Positions 1 through 8,002 of a stretch of 64,000 nucleotides of DNA are shown here, one piece after another. Source of the stretch: Nakamurella aerolata (GTDB lineage: Bacteria > Actinomycetota > Actinomycetes > Mycobacteriales > Nakamurellaceae); NCBI RefSeq assembly GCF_013002705.1, contig NZ_JABEND010000003.1, positions 1 to 64,000 of the forward strand. Reading direction: 5' to 3'. The notes under the pieces were generated by a model, which was given only the letters and a program-made list of their open reading frames with translations, had not been told where the DNA came from and ran no database searches. How positions within the stretch are numbered: the stretch's first letter is position 1; the number at the start of each line of letters is the position of its first letter. Position numbers and translations under genes: made by a program.

Positions 1-65
1 CCGACGCACCCACCGCGGCGACACGCGGTCATCCAGCCACGACCAACAGCGAACGAAAGGAGAAA

Positions 66-185
66 ATGATCAAGACTCGGCCCCGTCAGACCAACCCGAC
101 CGACTCACGAAAGATCGGGGTTAATCGCATTGACGCGTCGAGAGGATATCCGACGCTGATAGCAAGCACGAACCAGTCTCGTTAG
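66..185 (+). CDS. Possible 39-residue basic small protein
   Basis: A strong Shine-Dalgarno (AAAGGAG, about 56-62) sits just ahead of an ATG that opens a 39-codon frame ending in TAG. The peptide begins MIKTRPRQTNPTDSRK and is rich in Arg, Thr and Ser with no membrane segment. I recognise no family. Its end overlaps the 3' end of the convergent nuclease-like gene. The near-perfect ribosome binding site is the only positive evidence; the frame could equally be the start of a gene truncated at the island edge. Confidence 0.3.
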   Translation: MIKTRPRQTNPTDSRKIGVNRIDASRGYPTLIASTNQSR

Positions 186-1062
186 CGTGGCGGCGCTTGG
201 CCCTCAGGAGGTCATCAAGGCGCACTCGACCATCGAGCACCAGATAAGCGTCACTTCCGTCCATCGAGATAAACGGCGTCGACTCCGCGTACGTCGTGCG
301 CGCGGCGGAAGAAAAGCCGTTGACAGCTACGAAAAGCCCGAGAGCGTTTTTGCCCTTGCGCCGAACCTTTGCGGCGAAGGCATCAGCCGCCTCGCGCGAC
401 ACCGGCTCCACGATCCACTTCGCCTCCAGAATATAGTCGTCAGTGTCGAAGCTCAGCGAGCCGTCGATCTGCTCTGTCTCAGTCCGGTAGCCCAGTCGCG
501 GCTCCATGTCGAACAACTTGAACAGCTCCGATAGCAGCTCCTCGAAGTCGTACCCACGCTGGTGCGGATCCACCGCGGCCCGAAGCTCCAGGAACTGGTC
601 CTTCAGCTCGGCGATATCGTCCTCGAACCTGCGCAGGGCGTCGGCCTGCACCTTGTTCGCCTCACGCTCGGCCTGGAGCCCTTCCTGCTCCTGCAGCCGC
701 TCGCTGAACTGCTCGGTGAGTTCTTGGAGGCGCGCAACTGCCTGCCGCGCGTCAGCCAGTCGAGTTGTCCTATCCGGTTCAGGCAGCTGCTCGATGTCGG
801 GGAACCGCGTCATGGCGGCAATCTCCAGCATGAACAGGATGGCCACGTCCTGGTATCGATTCTCCTGGACGACCAACCGCTGCACGAGCTCGTCGGCAAC
901 GTTCCGCTTGGTGTCGGACGTGAAGTTGAGGTCAGCGACCAGCTCCGGGCTGTCGCGGAGTGACATCGTCACGAGCGCCTGGAACGGTCGCCTGTACCAG
1001 GTCACCACTGCAAGCGCGTCTCGAAGCGCCTGGTAGGCCTCCGTCGAGATGCGCTTCGTCAC
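121..1062 (-). CDS. Coiled-coil protein with C-terminal PD-(D/E)XK nuclease-like domain
   Basis: Likely a DNA-cleaving accessory effector. Residues 1-95 are helical. About 97-165 is a charged coiled coil (RLQELTEQFSERLQEQEG). From 168 on comes a restriction-endonuclease fold: GYDFEELL at 170-177, then D200 in EQIDGS and E213-x-K215 in ILEAKW, matching the D...ExK active site of Mrr-like enzymes, followed by GLFVAVNGFS. It starts at GTG, since no in-frame ATG lies close upstream. It is last in the minus-strand ABC-3C operon, 47 bases after the ATPase C-terminal gene, so it is probably co-transcribed and a fourth component. Family membership of the nuclease fold is clear; its target is inference. 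Confidence 0.75.
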   Translation of the reverse strand: MTKRISTEAYQALRDALAVVTWYRRPFQALVTMSLRDSPELVADLNFTSDTKRNVADELVQRLVVQENRYQDVAILFMLEIAAMTRFPDIEQLPEPDRTTRLADARQAVARLQELTEQFSERLQEQEGLQAEREANKVQADALRRFEDDIAELKDQFLELRAAVDPHQRGYDFEELLSELFKLFDMEPRLGYRTETEQIDGSLSFDTDDYILEAKWIVEPVSREAADAFAAKVRRKGKNALGLFVAVNGFSSAARTTYAESTPFISMDGSDAYLVLDGRVRLDDLLRAKRRHANETGSCLLSASDILSTRQCD

Positions 1063-1109
1063 GAGTGCATCGTACGAGGAACGCTCGTCATGCAGGTGAA
1101 CCGCGATAC

Positions 1110-1646
1110 CTATGCATCATTGGCACCAGGTCCGGCCGCTGAGAGCGGAGGCTGCGCGTCTGGCGCTGTGGCATACCACTCGCGCGGGATCAGCGCGGTG
1201 CCGTCGTACCACAGCTCGATGATCGACTCCTGGAACCACGGATCGCTGAAGTCGGCGTGGTCAAAGGCGATGATCTGCAGCCGGCCTTCGCTTTGAGCGA
1301 CGGCGTTGTACATCAGCTTGTACAACTTGCGGGTGTTGTCGCGATCCGTGTCCGACAGTTTCGCCACATCTCCCCCGGTCGTCCGGTCACGAGGGAAAAA
1401 GGCCTGGCTCGGCTGGTCGAAGACGATGAACCGAGGCACCGGCCGATTCATCTCGATGAAGTACTCCTGCAGCGCGAGGTAGGCCGTCAGGTGGTAGCCG
1501 ACCCAGCTCATGCCACTCCCGATCGCCCCCCCATCCATGTACGCCGGGCCATGGAGCGTGTCTGCGACGACGGTGAGTCGGTAGGGGTCGATGCGGACGC
1601 CGTGGTCGGAGTGTTCAAGCGGCAGTGACTGCGCCAAGGTCGTCAT
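1110..1646 (-). CDS. ABC-3C system ATPase, C-terminal half (DUF3732-like, split gene)
   Basis: The second half of an SMC/Rad50-like ABC ATPase. It carries the ABC signature-like GSGMSWVGYHL (43-53), Walker B PRFIVFDQPSQ (71-81, with the D77-Q pair typical of DUF3732 proteins) and a switch-loop His in IIAFDH (130). No Walker A is present: that lies on the upstream gene. The ATG overlaps the upstream TGA as ATGA, with a -1 frame relation, and the two products join almost seamlessly relative to the usual single-chain family (LN...LEHS...RLTVVAD). It may be a true two-subunit ATPase made by translational coupling, a frameshift-expressed protein, a recent mutation, or a sequence error. Confidence 0.8.
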   Translation of the reverse strand: MTTLAQSLPLEHSDHGVRIDPYRLTVVADTLHGPAYMDGGAIGSGMSWVGYHLTAYLALQEYFIEMNRPVPRFIVFDQPSQAFFPRDRTTGGDVAKLSDTDRDNTRKLYKLMYNAVAQSEGRLQIIAFDHADFSDPWFQESIIELWYDGTALIPREWYATAPDAQPPLSAAGPGANDA

Positions 1647-3103
1647 GCTACGTCGACGATGTTCAGGATGGAAACGACCGCCGAGCGCAGCGCCTCGGGG
1701 TCGAGTTCTTCGGTCAGCCTGGCCGCCTTCTCCTCAAGCTCGACGACGACACGTTCTAAGGCGCTGATCGCCTCATCGCTCTCGACCGTCGTGGTATCTA
1801 GATACTGGGCGATCCGACCTCGAACGAAACTCTGCTGATCCCAGGTCCGTTGGGCGGCGGTGCGAAGGTCATCGGTACGGGCCAGGGTTTCGAGCGCTGA
1901 ATCGGTATCTGCAAGTTCGGCTTTCGCCTTGGTGCGCTCCTGAACCAGGCCAGTACGCGCACTGGTAATCCGGGGTTGGTCACGCCGAGCAAGTTCGATC
2001 CGCCGGGCAATGCGCCCAAGGCTATGTTCGATGGCCGCATGCGTCGCGGTGTCGCTGAGCGAGCTCTGGCAGACCGGGCACACAGCTTCTGGATCGGTCG
2101 TGTCGGGGATGAGCCCGATCGACGCGAGCCTGACACGGTGCTCGTTCAGTTCCGCGCCGTACTCCGTACCGACACGGGCGAAGTCGTCGAGGCCACGAAT
2201 CTTGTCGTTGATCTCCCGCAACGTTTTCCGCAGCTCAGCACGACGAGCGATGAGGCGCTCCGACTCATCAGAGCTATCGACATCGTCAACGCTGAGGGGC
2301 GGCGATTCCTCCTCAATCACCGCCGACAGCAGTTCGAAGGCGTCACCGACACTCCTCGCAACGACATCACTGAGGAGCAGGCCGCTCGCGCGCGCTTCGG
2401 CAAGGAGCCCCGCGGCCCGGCCCACGCCCAGATCGCGAGCCGCCCGTGCTTCGTCGAGCTGCAGCCTCTGTCGCCGGATCTCACGACGAAGGTCGGTGAG
2501 TTCTTCTCGTTTGCGAAGTGCATCGGCTTTCTGGGCGCCGAGGAAGTACGGCAAGGTATCGCGGATCGCTTGTTTCTGGAACTCGCGATTCTGGTGGTGA
2601 AACAGGATGTCGGGGTTCGCGACTTCGCCCTGGCCCTGGAAGCAGTAGTAGAGCGCGTGCCGGAGGTTCGCGGCCAGCGAGCGCCGCGTCTGGCCTTCTG
2701 GCGGGACGTGAAGATTCTCCTCGATTCCAATAAGGCCACCGAGGTAGTCCACGACCTCGCTCATGTTCGTGTTGGCATCGAGCGCCTCAAACGGCGGGAT
2801 CTCGGTCTCACCGATCGAGAGCATCGCCTGCGTGGTCGTGGCGCCGTGCGCCGGCGCGGGACGCCCCACGAAGAAGTGGGTATCGCCCACATGGGCCAAG
2901 AGGCCATACCAGGCCACGGTGTTCTGGATGGCGCCGAGCGGCACGTGCGGGCTGTCGCTGACTAAGAGGAACCGAAGGATGCCGATGAGGCTGTTTTTAC
3001 CGGTGCCCGACTCGCCCGTGATGACATTGAGGCGTCCAGGTCGGAAAAGTATCGGGCGGAGCTCGCCGTCGGCGTTGTAGAGAATCAGAGCGTCGAGCTG
3101 CAT
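1643..3103 (-). CDS. ABC-3C system ATPase, N-terminal half with Walker A and zinc-hook coiled coil
   Basis: The N-terminal half of the SMC/Rad50-like ATPase of an ABC three-component conflict system. Walker A lies at 30-38 (GESGTGKNS), unusually with Asn after the Lys where Ser/Thr normally binds magnesium. Two long charged coiled-coil arms flank a CPVC zinc hook near 342-345, as in Rad50 and DUF3732 proteins. It starts at the ATG of MQLDALILYN, whose A is the last base of the middle-component stop (TGATG). That start gives 486 residues and puts the P-loop at the usual place. The gene ends ILNIVDVA and is continued in another frame by the next gene. Role in phage or plasmid defence is inferred from the family. 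Confidence 0.82.
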   Translation of the reverse strand: MQLDALILYNADGELRPILFRPGRLNVITGESGTGKNSLIGILRFLLVSDSPHVPLGAIQNTVAWYGLLAHVGDTHFFVGRPAPAHGATTTQAMLSIGETEIPPFEALDANTNMSEVVDYLGGLIGIEENLHVPPEGQTRRSLAANLRHALYYCFQGQGEVANPDILFHHQNREFQKQAIRDTLPYFLGAQKADALRKREELTDLRREIRRQRLQLDEARAARDLGVGRAAGLLAEARASGLLLSDVVARSVGDAFELLSAVIEEESPPLSVDDVDSSDESERLIARRAELRKTLREINDKIRGLDDFARVGTEYGAELNEHRVRLASIGLIPDTTDPEAVCPVCQSSLSDTATHAAIEHSLGRIARRIELARRDQPRITSARTGLVQERTKAKAELADTDSALETLARTDDLRTAAQRTWDQQSFVRGRIAQYLDTTTVESDEAISALERVVVELEEKAARLTEELDPEALRSAVVSILNIVDVA

Positions 3104-3597
3104 CACGGTCGTACCCCCCATTGCGCGAGCGTGGTGGCTTCGTCGGCATCTGATCCGCCGAACCATCGGCCCAGAAATTCGGATGCCTTGACGCAGGCTT
3201 GCCAGTCGTCGGTAGGGTATAGAGTGCGCGGACGGCGGCCGATATTGCCCGCAGCGATCATCCCCGGCGACCCGGTGAGTACACCCCGCGTCAAGCCGTA
3301 CCTGATTCCAGCTGCCGTGAACGGTCGGAAGGTCCGGACGCGGTCGGCAAGGTCCATAAGCAGCACCGGATTGGCCCGCAGCCAACTCCACATCGAGGAC
3401 GCCGTCGTCGACGGCAGTCCGTCACGCATGGGCTTGTGCAGCGCGCTGGGCAAGATCAGGAATCCGAACGTGACCGGCATCGCTTCGCCGGCCTTCACAT
3501 CAAACGCCGCACATGCCTTATTGAGCACCATGGCACAAAACGCCGGATTGAACAGCGTGCTGGTCTCGGAATCCAGCACGGTAGTCGGGCTACTCAC
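3103..3597 (-). CDS. ABC-3C system middle component
   Basis: A 164-residue alpha-helical protein with the hallmarks of ABC-3C middle components: NPAFCAMVLNKAC near the N terminus, a hydrophobic FGFLILPSALHKPMRDGLP segment, then MWSWLRANPVLL and a C-terminal helix after an Arg-rich stretch. In this system class the middle component is thought to link the ATPase to the effector. It starts at GTG overlapping the upstream stop (GTGA) and ends overlapping the ATPase ATG (TGATG), so all three core genes are translationally coupled. I am confident of the broad family, not of the numbered subtype. Confidence 0.8.
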   Translation of the reverse strand: MSSPTTVLDSETSTLFNPAFCAMVLNKACAAFDVKAGEAMPVTFGFLILPSALHKPMRDGLPSTTASSMWSWLRANPVLLMDLADRVRTFRPFTAAGIRYGLTRGVLTGSPGMIAAGNIGRRPRTLYPTDDWQACVKASEFLGRWFGGSDADEATTLAQWGVRP

Positions 3598-4805
3598 GCC
3601 ACCCCCTGCGCTTCGTCCAGACGGTGCTTCAGCAGGTCAATCCAGTCGGGATGCCAGCCAACCTGAAGCCGGTCGGCGAGGATATGGAGCGAACCGAGAG
3701 GGATATACCCGGACTGCACCTCCGCACGAATTTCAGGAAGCGTTCGCTCTTGGAGCTTGAGATAAAGCTGCTGCGCACCGCGGCGCTTGTCCGCGTCGCT
3801 GATCGCGCTATACCCGGAGGGCTCCACCAGGGGTAGGAAGACGCGCTTCCACTCCTCAATAAGGCGCCGGTCGTAGGTATCCAGTTCACCGATCGCAAGG
3901 AGTTGCTCGCGCTGCCATCGGGAGCGTTGCAGGAAGGCCCGGTTGTGGTCGTACACCGCCTGCCGAATGCGCTCGTGATGCAACAGGATGATCTGCAGCT
4001 GTTCGACGAAGACGCGGTCGTCCTCGTCCACCTCGCTCTTGGTCGGCTCAGGCTGATCGCCGTAGTCAAGGGGCAGGTTGTCGTCGCGCAGCGACTGCGC
4101 AATCGACAGCAATTGGTCCTCGATCTCTGTGAGGTTGATCCAGTCACTCGTGCCGCCGGCAATGAGGGAGAGGTGACTCAAGGCCCGTCTGTACCACCAC
4201 CCGCGGAGCCGCTCGACGAGCGGCAGACGACGCTGGGCGGTCGTAGACTTTCGCACCGAACCGACGAGCCGATCCGTCAGCGTTGCCGCGTCAACCGCCC
4301 CTTCAAGGACGGTGACGCGACCGAGCAGTTCCAGCCGCTCGTCGTCCGTCAAGCCGAGATATCTTGCGTGGTACGTAGCGTGTGCCTTGTTACCTGCTTC
4401 TCGAGCAATCGCGTCCAGCTTGTCTCGCGCTGCGAGCACGTCCTGCGGGCCCCGCGATGGGCCGAGGAGGCGCGCCGCGGATCCCGCAGGTGCCGTCACG
4501 GTGGTGATCAAAAAGCATGCGGACCCATCACCTGCGGTCTCAATCCAGTTGTGCAGGGTCTTCCAGATGTCCGGACTGCCATCCCCGAGCGACCCGTGCC
4601 GAGAAACGTGATGCTTCGACTGCCACAACTCGCGCGGCGACCCCTCGACCTCGAAGGTAATGTCGTCGGCCGTCTCGATGGATAACCGTAGCTCAACGTC
4701 GCCGTCCATGCGCTGCAGGGCAATGAGCAGCGCGTACTCGACCTGAGCCAGATACCCGAGCGTCGACCCCGCGGCGCTGAAGCGGTTGGCGTCGGGGCTG
4801 CTCAC
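3594..4805 (-). CDS. ABC-3C system effector with N-terminal nuclease-like domain and CTD
   Basis: A 403-residue protein and first gene of the ABC-3C operon. The N-terminal third resembles the DUF4297-type restriction-endonuclease fold: GYLAQVEYALLIAL, then an acidic pair D47-D48, and Q62-S-K64 in ELWQSKHH, fitting a D...QxK variant active site. The remainder is helical and matches the C-terminal domain that docks effectors to ABC-3C ATPases. The start is taken at GTG 4805 (then SSPDANRFSAAGSTLGY), because the upstream in-frame extension is Arg-rich and implausible; no good Shine-Dalgarno is seen. Cleavage of invader or host DNA after ATPase sensing is the family hypothesis, not shown here. 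Confidence 0.75.
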   Translation of the reverse strand: MSSPDANRFSAAGSTLGYLAQVEYALLIALQRMDGDVELRLSIETADDITFEVEGSPRELWQSKHHVSRHGSLGDGSPDIWKTLHNWIETAGDGSACFLITTVTAPAGSAARLLGPSRGPQDVLAARDKLDAIAREAGNKAHATYHARYLGLTDDERLELLGRVTVLEGAVDAATLTDRLVGSVRKSTTAQRRLPLVERLRGWWYRRALSHLSLIAGGTSDWINLTEIEDQLLSIAQSLRDDNLPLDYGDQPEPTKSEVDEDDRVFVEQLQIILLHHERIRQAVYDHNRAFLQRSRWQREQLLAIGELDTYDRRLIEEWKRVFLPLVEPSGYSAISDADKRRGAQQLYLKLQERTLPEIRAEVQSGYIPLGSLHILADRLQVGWHPDWIDLLKHRLDEAQGVA

Positions 4806-5338
4806 AGAACGTGACGTTATCAGCGTGAGACGCGCCCGGTTCGGGTTTCCGCCGGGACGCGAGCACCATGCGACTCGCCGTCGACTACCTATCTCCCGCC
4901 AGGGTCGACTGTGTCTGCAGCAGGCCCCCATACGCGTCGCGCGCCCGCCGAGTGTAACGATCGAGTTCGACCGGACCGTCAAGCCCTACAGCCACATCGA
5001 CTGCGAGCTGGTCGCAGAACGGCTCAGCGCGATCCGGCCGATCCACCTGCGAGAGATCACGGCCGATCTGCGACGAGTGGCCATAACACCAGAGATCCAC
5101 GCTGGGTCGAGCTCAGGCTCGACGGCAAGAGCCGACACTGGAGGACCGGACGATCTACACAGAGATCTTCACCCGAAACCACCTAGAGAACATGCCACAC
5201 ATGGGCAGTGCCGTACTACCGGGCGGTCCAGCCGGCGCCGTGCCCGAGTTGACGACTGAGGCGGAGTGGGCGTTCCGGGTTCTAACAGCGCCTGATAGGT
5301 GTCCGCCTGGGCACATACCGGCAACCTATTAGAACTCG
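4806..5338. other. Gap between ABC-3C operon and tRNA-Ala; no convincing gene
   Basis: About 530 bases with overlapping short frames on both strands but none with an initiation site or recognisable family. A plus-strand frame around 4960-5110 reads fairly protein-like (EFDRTVKPYSHIDCELVAER) but lacks a clear start and runs into low-quality sequence, so it may be a gene remnant. The ABC-3C promoter must lie here; I cannot place it. No integrase, transposase or tRNA-end duplication is visible. Confidence 0.4.
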
Positions 5339-5411
5339 TGGAGCTGCGGGGAATCGAACCCCGGACCTCTTCGATGCGAACGAAGCGCGCTACCAACTGC
5401 GCTACAGCCCC
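5339..5411 (-). tRNA. tRNA-Ala (CGC anticodon)
   Basis: Read on the minus strand this folds as a 73-base cloverleaf. The acceptor GGGGCTG pairs with CAGCTCC, followed by discriminator A. The D stem is GCGC/GCGC, and the anticodon stem CTTCG/CGAAG closes loop TTCGCAT, giving anticodon CGC (Ala, codon GCG). The T arm is CGGGG-TTCGATT-CCCCG. CCA is not encoded: ACGAG follows. Its 3' end faces the accessory segment at 1-5300, the usual geometry for tRNA-targeted integration. Confidence 0.93.
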
Positions 5412-5536
5412 ATGCTCACCTCGACTGCGTGAGCCTCACGATGCTATCAGTCTGGCGGCGCTCGGATCGACGCCGCCGGGCCCGCCACCGCCGGCAACGC
5501 GGCCTCGCCCCGCCGGTGAACCGCGGCCTCCACGGT

Positions 5537-5751
5537 CCACGAGAAAATCGGCGGCTCGAATCGCGTTTGCCCAGGTCGACCTGCACAAAGTCGGTTCGAG
5601 GCGCACATTTTTCCACCGCGCCCACGCCGGCCCGACCCGCCACCACGGCGCTACTCACGTTTCGGAGCGCTGAACGCCCGCACGGACGGGAAATCCACCC
5701 AGAACCGCCGTCGAGCGCTCCGAAACTTGAGTAGCCGCCACCCGACCGTCC
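5537..5751. repeat. Long palindromic intergenic repeat, copy 1
   Basis: First of two direct copies, about 215 bases each and spaced about 290. It contains two nested inverted repeats. One is centred on the 12-base palindrome CAGGTCGACCTG at 5572-5583 and extends outward past CTCGAA/TTCGAG. The other has 22-base arms at 5650-5671 and 5714-5735 (GCTACTCACGTTTCGG... pairing with ...CCGAAACTTGAGTAGC, one mismatch) around a 42-base loop. No coding potential is convincing. Confidence 0.85.
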
Positions 5752-5826
5752 GCATCGGCGTCGTCCACACAGCACGTCGACCAATCCCCGACCCGATACG
5801 CGCAGCGCCGAGGCGGCCACCGCGCC

Positions 5827-6060
5827 CCACGAGAAGAATCGGCAGCTCGAACCGGGTTTGCCCAGGTCGACCTGCACAAACTCGGTTCGAGGCGCACATT
5901 CTTCCTTCCGCGCCCACGCCGGCCGACCCGCCACCACGGCGCTACTCACGTTTCGGAGCGCTGAACGCCCGCACGGACGGGAAATCCACCCAGAACCGCC
6001 GTCGAGCGCTCCGAAACTTGAGTAGCCGCCACCCGACCGTCCCCGAAACTTGAGTAGCCG
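5827..6060. repeat. Long palindromic intergenic repeat, copy 2 plus partial copy 3
   Basis: Second copy of the unit at 5537. It includes a palindrome spanning about 5831-5906 around CAGGTCGACCTG (5863-5874) and the 22-base arm pair at 5941-5962 and 6005-6026. It is followed at 6043-6060 by a third copy of only the right-arm end (CCGAAACTTGAGTAGCCG). The copies differ mainly by scattered substitutions and small indels. The block fills the gap between tRNA-Ala and comB. Confidence 0.85.
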
Positions 6061-6077
6061 TTACCCGAGCACCGGAA

Positions 6078-6866
6078 TCAGGCCGGGCGGAAGCACTCCC
6101 CCTGCAGCACCGGCACCGCGACCGAGGTGCCCAGCTCGGCGGCCAGCGCGATCTCGTCGCCGTGGCCGTCGGCGATCAGTTCCTGGCCGGACGCGCAGGC
6201 GGCGAGCGCGCGGGGCAGTGAGGCGGCGACCTGCCGGTAGGCCGCGACCGCGGCCTGGGCCTCAGGCGACGGCGCACCGCTCAGCGCGCTGATCACCGCA
6301 CCGGCGCCCCAGAGGTCTTCGACGGCGGGTCGCAGCGCGTCGCCGGGCCAGCGCTCGCCGGCCGCGACCACCGCAACCGGTGCGCCGGCGGCGTGCCGCT
6401 TCACCCAGAGTGCTACCGCGGGAGCGTTGCGCAGGCTGGCGCCGATCACCATCACGCCGCGTTCGGACAACGCACGGGAGATCGCCGAACCGTTCGGCGA
6501 CGGCAGCACCAGCCGGCCGCGGTCGGCGAGCACCCCGCCGGGCCGGGACGCGGCCTGCACCGACAACGGCGAAAGGCTGACGCCGGCGCTGCCAGCCTCC
6601 GAGCGGCCGACCGCCAACACGGCTTGCCTGGAGGCGGCGAAACTCGCCGCCGATGCGTCGCGCACCCGGTACGGGAACACCTCGATGCCCGCCTCGGTGG
6701 CCACCGACAGTGCCGTGGTGAACGACAGCACGTCCACCACCACGACGATCTGGGTGCCCTGGGCGACCGCGAGGGCGCCGGGCAGCCCCCAATCGAATCG
6801 AATGCTGGCGGAGCTCTGGGTGTACGGCGCGGACGCCAGCGGTCTGGCTTCCGGTCTTGACGTCAC
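6078..6866 (-). CDS. comB: 2-phosphosulfolactate phosphatase family protein (ComB-like)
   Basis: A 262-residue ComB-family protein, whose founder removes phosphate from 2-phosphosulfolactate (sulfolactate and coenzyme M routes). Diagnostic segments are VVVVDVLSFTTALSVA near 40-55, the LVLPSPNGSAISRAL block near 122-136 and VAVVAAGERWPGDALRP further on. The length is normal for the family. The ATG overlaps the stop of the upstream glpR-like gene (ATGA), so the two are co-translated. No other sulfolactate or coenzyme M gene is nearby, so the physiological substrate in this organism is uncertain. Confidence 0.82.
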   Translation of the reverse strand: MTSRPEARPLASAPYTQSSASIRFDWGLPGALAVAQGTQIVVVVDVLSFTTALSVATEAGIEVFPYRVRDASAASFAASRQAVLAVGRSEAGSAGVSLSPLSVQAASRPGGVLADRGRLVLPSPNGSAISRALSERGVMVIGASLRNAPAVALWVKRHAAGAPVAVVAAGERWPGDALRPAVEDLWGAGAVISALSGAPSPEAQAAVAAYRQVAASLPRALAACASGQELIADGHGDEIALAAELGTSVAVPVLQGECFRPA

Positions 6867-8002
6867 TGGCCTGCAGCGCGCCGGTAAACAACAGGTTCGT
6901 ACATGTCCAGATCATCGAACGCCGGGTCGTCGTCGTCCAAATCGACAACCGTGTAGCGGCCCGGCTCCGTCCGTGCAGCCACTCCAGTCTCAACAGCCCC
7001 AGCAGTCACAGCGTCGGCCGCACCATCGGACGCGCCGCGGCGCACCACCGTGCGCCCGTGCGGCGGCACCTGGCTGGCGGCCGGCTGATCCGCCGCGCCA
7101 GCAACCGGCACAGCGGGCGCCGCCAACGCAGCCTCCGCGGCCAGCCTCCGGGCGGCGCCCTGCTGGTCCGCACGCCGCTGGTACGGCGACTGCGGTTGGG
7201 CCTGCTGCACCTCGTAGGGCCGCAGTTCCCTGGCCCGACGCAACCGCGCCATCCGCCGCTCGGAAATCTCGCGCTCGATCCGCACGGTTCGGCTCAGGTA
7301 GCCGAGGTACCCGGCCAGCGACAGCACGCCGGCGACGACACCGATCCACAGCGACCCGTTCACCACTACCGCGCCCAGCAACAGCACCGCCGTCACCGCG
7401 GCCAGCACCAGCGTGATCAGCCGCCGGCGGCGGTACTTGTACCTGGCCGTCGCCGCCGCGTGCTCGGGGTCGAACCCGCCGCGGCCGGGCTTGTGCCGCC
7501 GCACCGGACGGTCGGCCGGGTCGGCCGCATCGGGATCGGCATCGGCATCGCGCAGCCGGGGCAGCTGCTGGGTCGGCGCCTCATCGGGGTCGGCGCCAGC
7601 GGCACCAGCGGCAGCGGAGCGACCAGCACCAGCCGCGGCGTCCGCGTCATCGGCAGCGGCATCATCCACGGCATCAGCGGCATCGGCATCATCGGAGTAG
7701 CCGTCCCACTGATCGGCATCGGCGGCGTCGGCCTCGGCCCAACGCTCGTCGGCGTCGTCGCGCTCGCGTGGCTGCTGCGCATCGATGGTGTTGTCCTGCA
7801 CGGTCTCGACCTCTCCGGTGGTTCGGGCGGCGCCGGCGCGGCTGCGCCGGACCCGGCCGGCCCGGCGCAGAATCCGGAATCCGGCGGCAGTGTCGTCGCT
7901 TTCCGGCACCGCCTCGCGGCTGCGGGCAAACATCGGCACCAGCACCCAGAGCCACGCCGCCACCAGCAGCACCAGCAGCAGCGAGGTCGGCACACTCGGC
8001 AT
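6863..8002 (-). CDS. glpR: GlpR-like membrane protein (receptor of gephyrin-like Glp)
   Basis: A 379-residue membrane protein. It has an N-terminal helix (SLLLVLLVAAWLWVLVPMF) right after the start, a long Asp/Ala-rich acidic linker (about 85-160), then two adjacent hydrophobic helices around 215-255 (LITLVLAAVTAVLLLGAVVV and a second), a basic ERRMARLRRARELRPYE stretch and a disordered tail ending in an acidic DLDDDDPAFDDLDMYEP motif. This layout and the linkage to Glp (9000-10229) fit GlpR, which in Corynebacterium tethers Glp to the division site. The start is taken at MPSVPTSLL. The assignment rests on architecture and synteny. Confidence 0.65.
   Translation of the reverse strand: MPSVPTSLLLVLLVAAWLWVLVPMFARSREAVPESDDTAAGFRILRRAGRVRRSRAGAARTTGEVETVQDNTIDAQQPRERDDADERWAEADAADADQWDGYSDDADAADAVDDAAADDADAAAGAGRSAAAGAAGADPDEAPTQQLPRLRDADADPDAADPADRPVRRHKPGRGGFDPEHAAATARYKYRRRRLITLVLAAVTAVLLLGAVVVNGSLWIGVVAGVLSLAGYLGYLSRTVRIEREISERRMARLRRARELRPYEVQQAQPQSPYQRRADQQGAARRLAAEAALAAPAVPVAGAADQPAASQVPPHGRTVVRRGASDGAADAVTAGAVETGVAARTEPGRYTVVDLDDDDPAFDDLDMYEPVVYRRAAGQ

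Noticed and set aside
4885-5186. Small genes in the gap before tRNA-Ala
   Set aside because: Competing frames on both strands, no ribosome site, no recognisable motif.
5412-5949. Cys/Arg-rich open frames in the palindrome block
   Set aside because: They exist in several frames because of GC-rich repeats; the peptide similarity between copies reflects DNA repetition, not coding.
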